This document shows, piece by piece, positions 63,979 through 64,000 of a DNA stretch of 64,000 nt. Under the pieces are notes generated by a model. It ran no database searches. It was not told where the DNA came from and saw nothing but the letters and a program-made list of their open reading frames with translations. Positions within the stretch are counted from its first letter, which is position 1; each line of letters starts with the position of its first letter. Source of the stretch: an uncultured Bacteroidota bacterium (GTDB lineage: Bacteria; Bacteroidota; Bacteroidia; B-17B0; Aurantibacillaceae); the NCBI GenBank assembly GCA_937868545.1, contig CALMMX010000078.1:23993-87992 (forward strand), in the 5' to 3' direction. A program made the translations under genes and the position numbers.

Positions 63979-64000
63979 GGTATTTAATTTTAATTATTGT

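Noticed and set aside
1..64000. tRNA, rRNA or mobile elements
   Set aside because: No cloverleaf-like segment was recognised in the gene-free stretches, and no transposase, integrase or terminal inverted repeat was found.

Overview
The window is a low-GC, gene-dense piece of a chromosome from a member of the Bacteroidota, most likely a Flavobacteriales-type bacterium. Four lines of evidence support this. Several secreted proteins carry type IX secretion (T9SS) C-terminal sorting domains, and a PorP/SprF protein is present. The primary sigma factor is the short form of about 290 residues. The best promoter has the Bacteroidota pattern TTG, 19 bp, TAnnTTTG. Start codons mostly lack Shine-Dalgarno sequences. 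I see no rRNA, tRNA, CRISPR array, insertion sequence or prophage; most of the window looks like ordinary core chromosome with lineage-specific secreted proteins.

Layout. 1-10.9 kb: the end of a LuxR-type regulator, a T9SS cargo protein, then a long minus-strand block running from a beta-propeller sensor kinase and its response regulator through urocanate hydratase (hutU), a DUF885 metallopeptidase lipoprotein, an ACMSD-like decarboxylase and a small unknown protein. 11-16.3 kb: two secreted beta-propeller T9SS cargos and a DNA photolyase. 16.3-21.7 kb: a MuiA-like DUF4139 protein with a PorP/SprF protein, then a HisKA_2 kinase and a SpoIIE-type phosphatase. 21.8-29.4 kb: YceI, a four-gene operon (peptide-binding lipoprotein, membrane J-protein, alpha/beta hydrolase, acetyltransferase), a secreted unknown, a VOC protein and an OmpA/TSP3 protein. 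29.5-34.3 kb: an EamA transporter, rplU-rpmA, serS and a lipoprotein. 34.3-38.9 kb: a ferritin-like diiron protein overlapping a radical SAM protein, a secreted coiled-coil protein and a second EamA transporter.

38.9-47.2 kb: a compact minus-strand operon (YicC, a membrane protein, GNAT, a UbiA-type prenyltransferase, an ElyC/SanA protein, an Ntn asparaginase, RibD, EamA), preceded by two tandem paralogous helical proteins of unknown function. 47.3-56.2 kb: an M1 aminopeptidase with a T9SS tail, wecB and radC, then a plus-strand run of an MFS transporter, a TIGR02757 protein, ribBA, truB and a YkgJ-type protein. 56.3-64 kb: a DUF3857/transglutaminase membrane protein, rpoD, recN, an LTA-synthase-like phosphotransferase and rpmF.

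Themes. Riboflavin synthesis is split between ribD and ribBA. Protein and peptide degradation is prominent (DUF885 and M1 peptidases, Ntn asparaginase, peptide-binding lipoprotein), as is amino-acid catabolism (hutU, ACMSD). At least four proteins are T9SS cargo. The most notable observations are an L27 protein fused to a helix-hairpin-helix domain, a REP-like sequence translated inside the DUF885 peptidase, a 22-bp palindrome just upstream of the sensor kinase start, the catabolic genes behind that two-component system, and the tandem unknown paralogs. I did not find a clearly new defence or mobile system.
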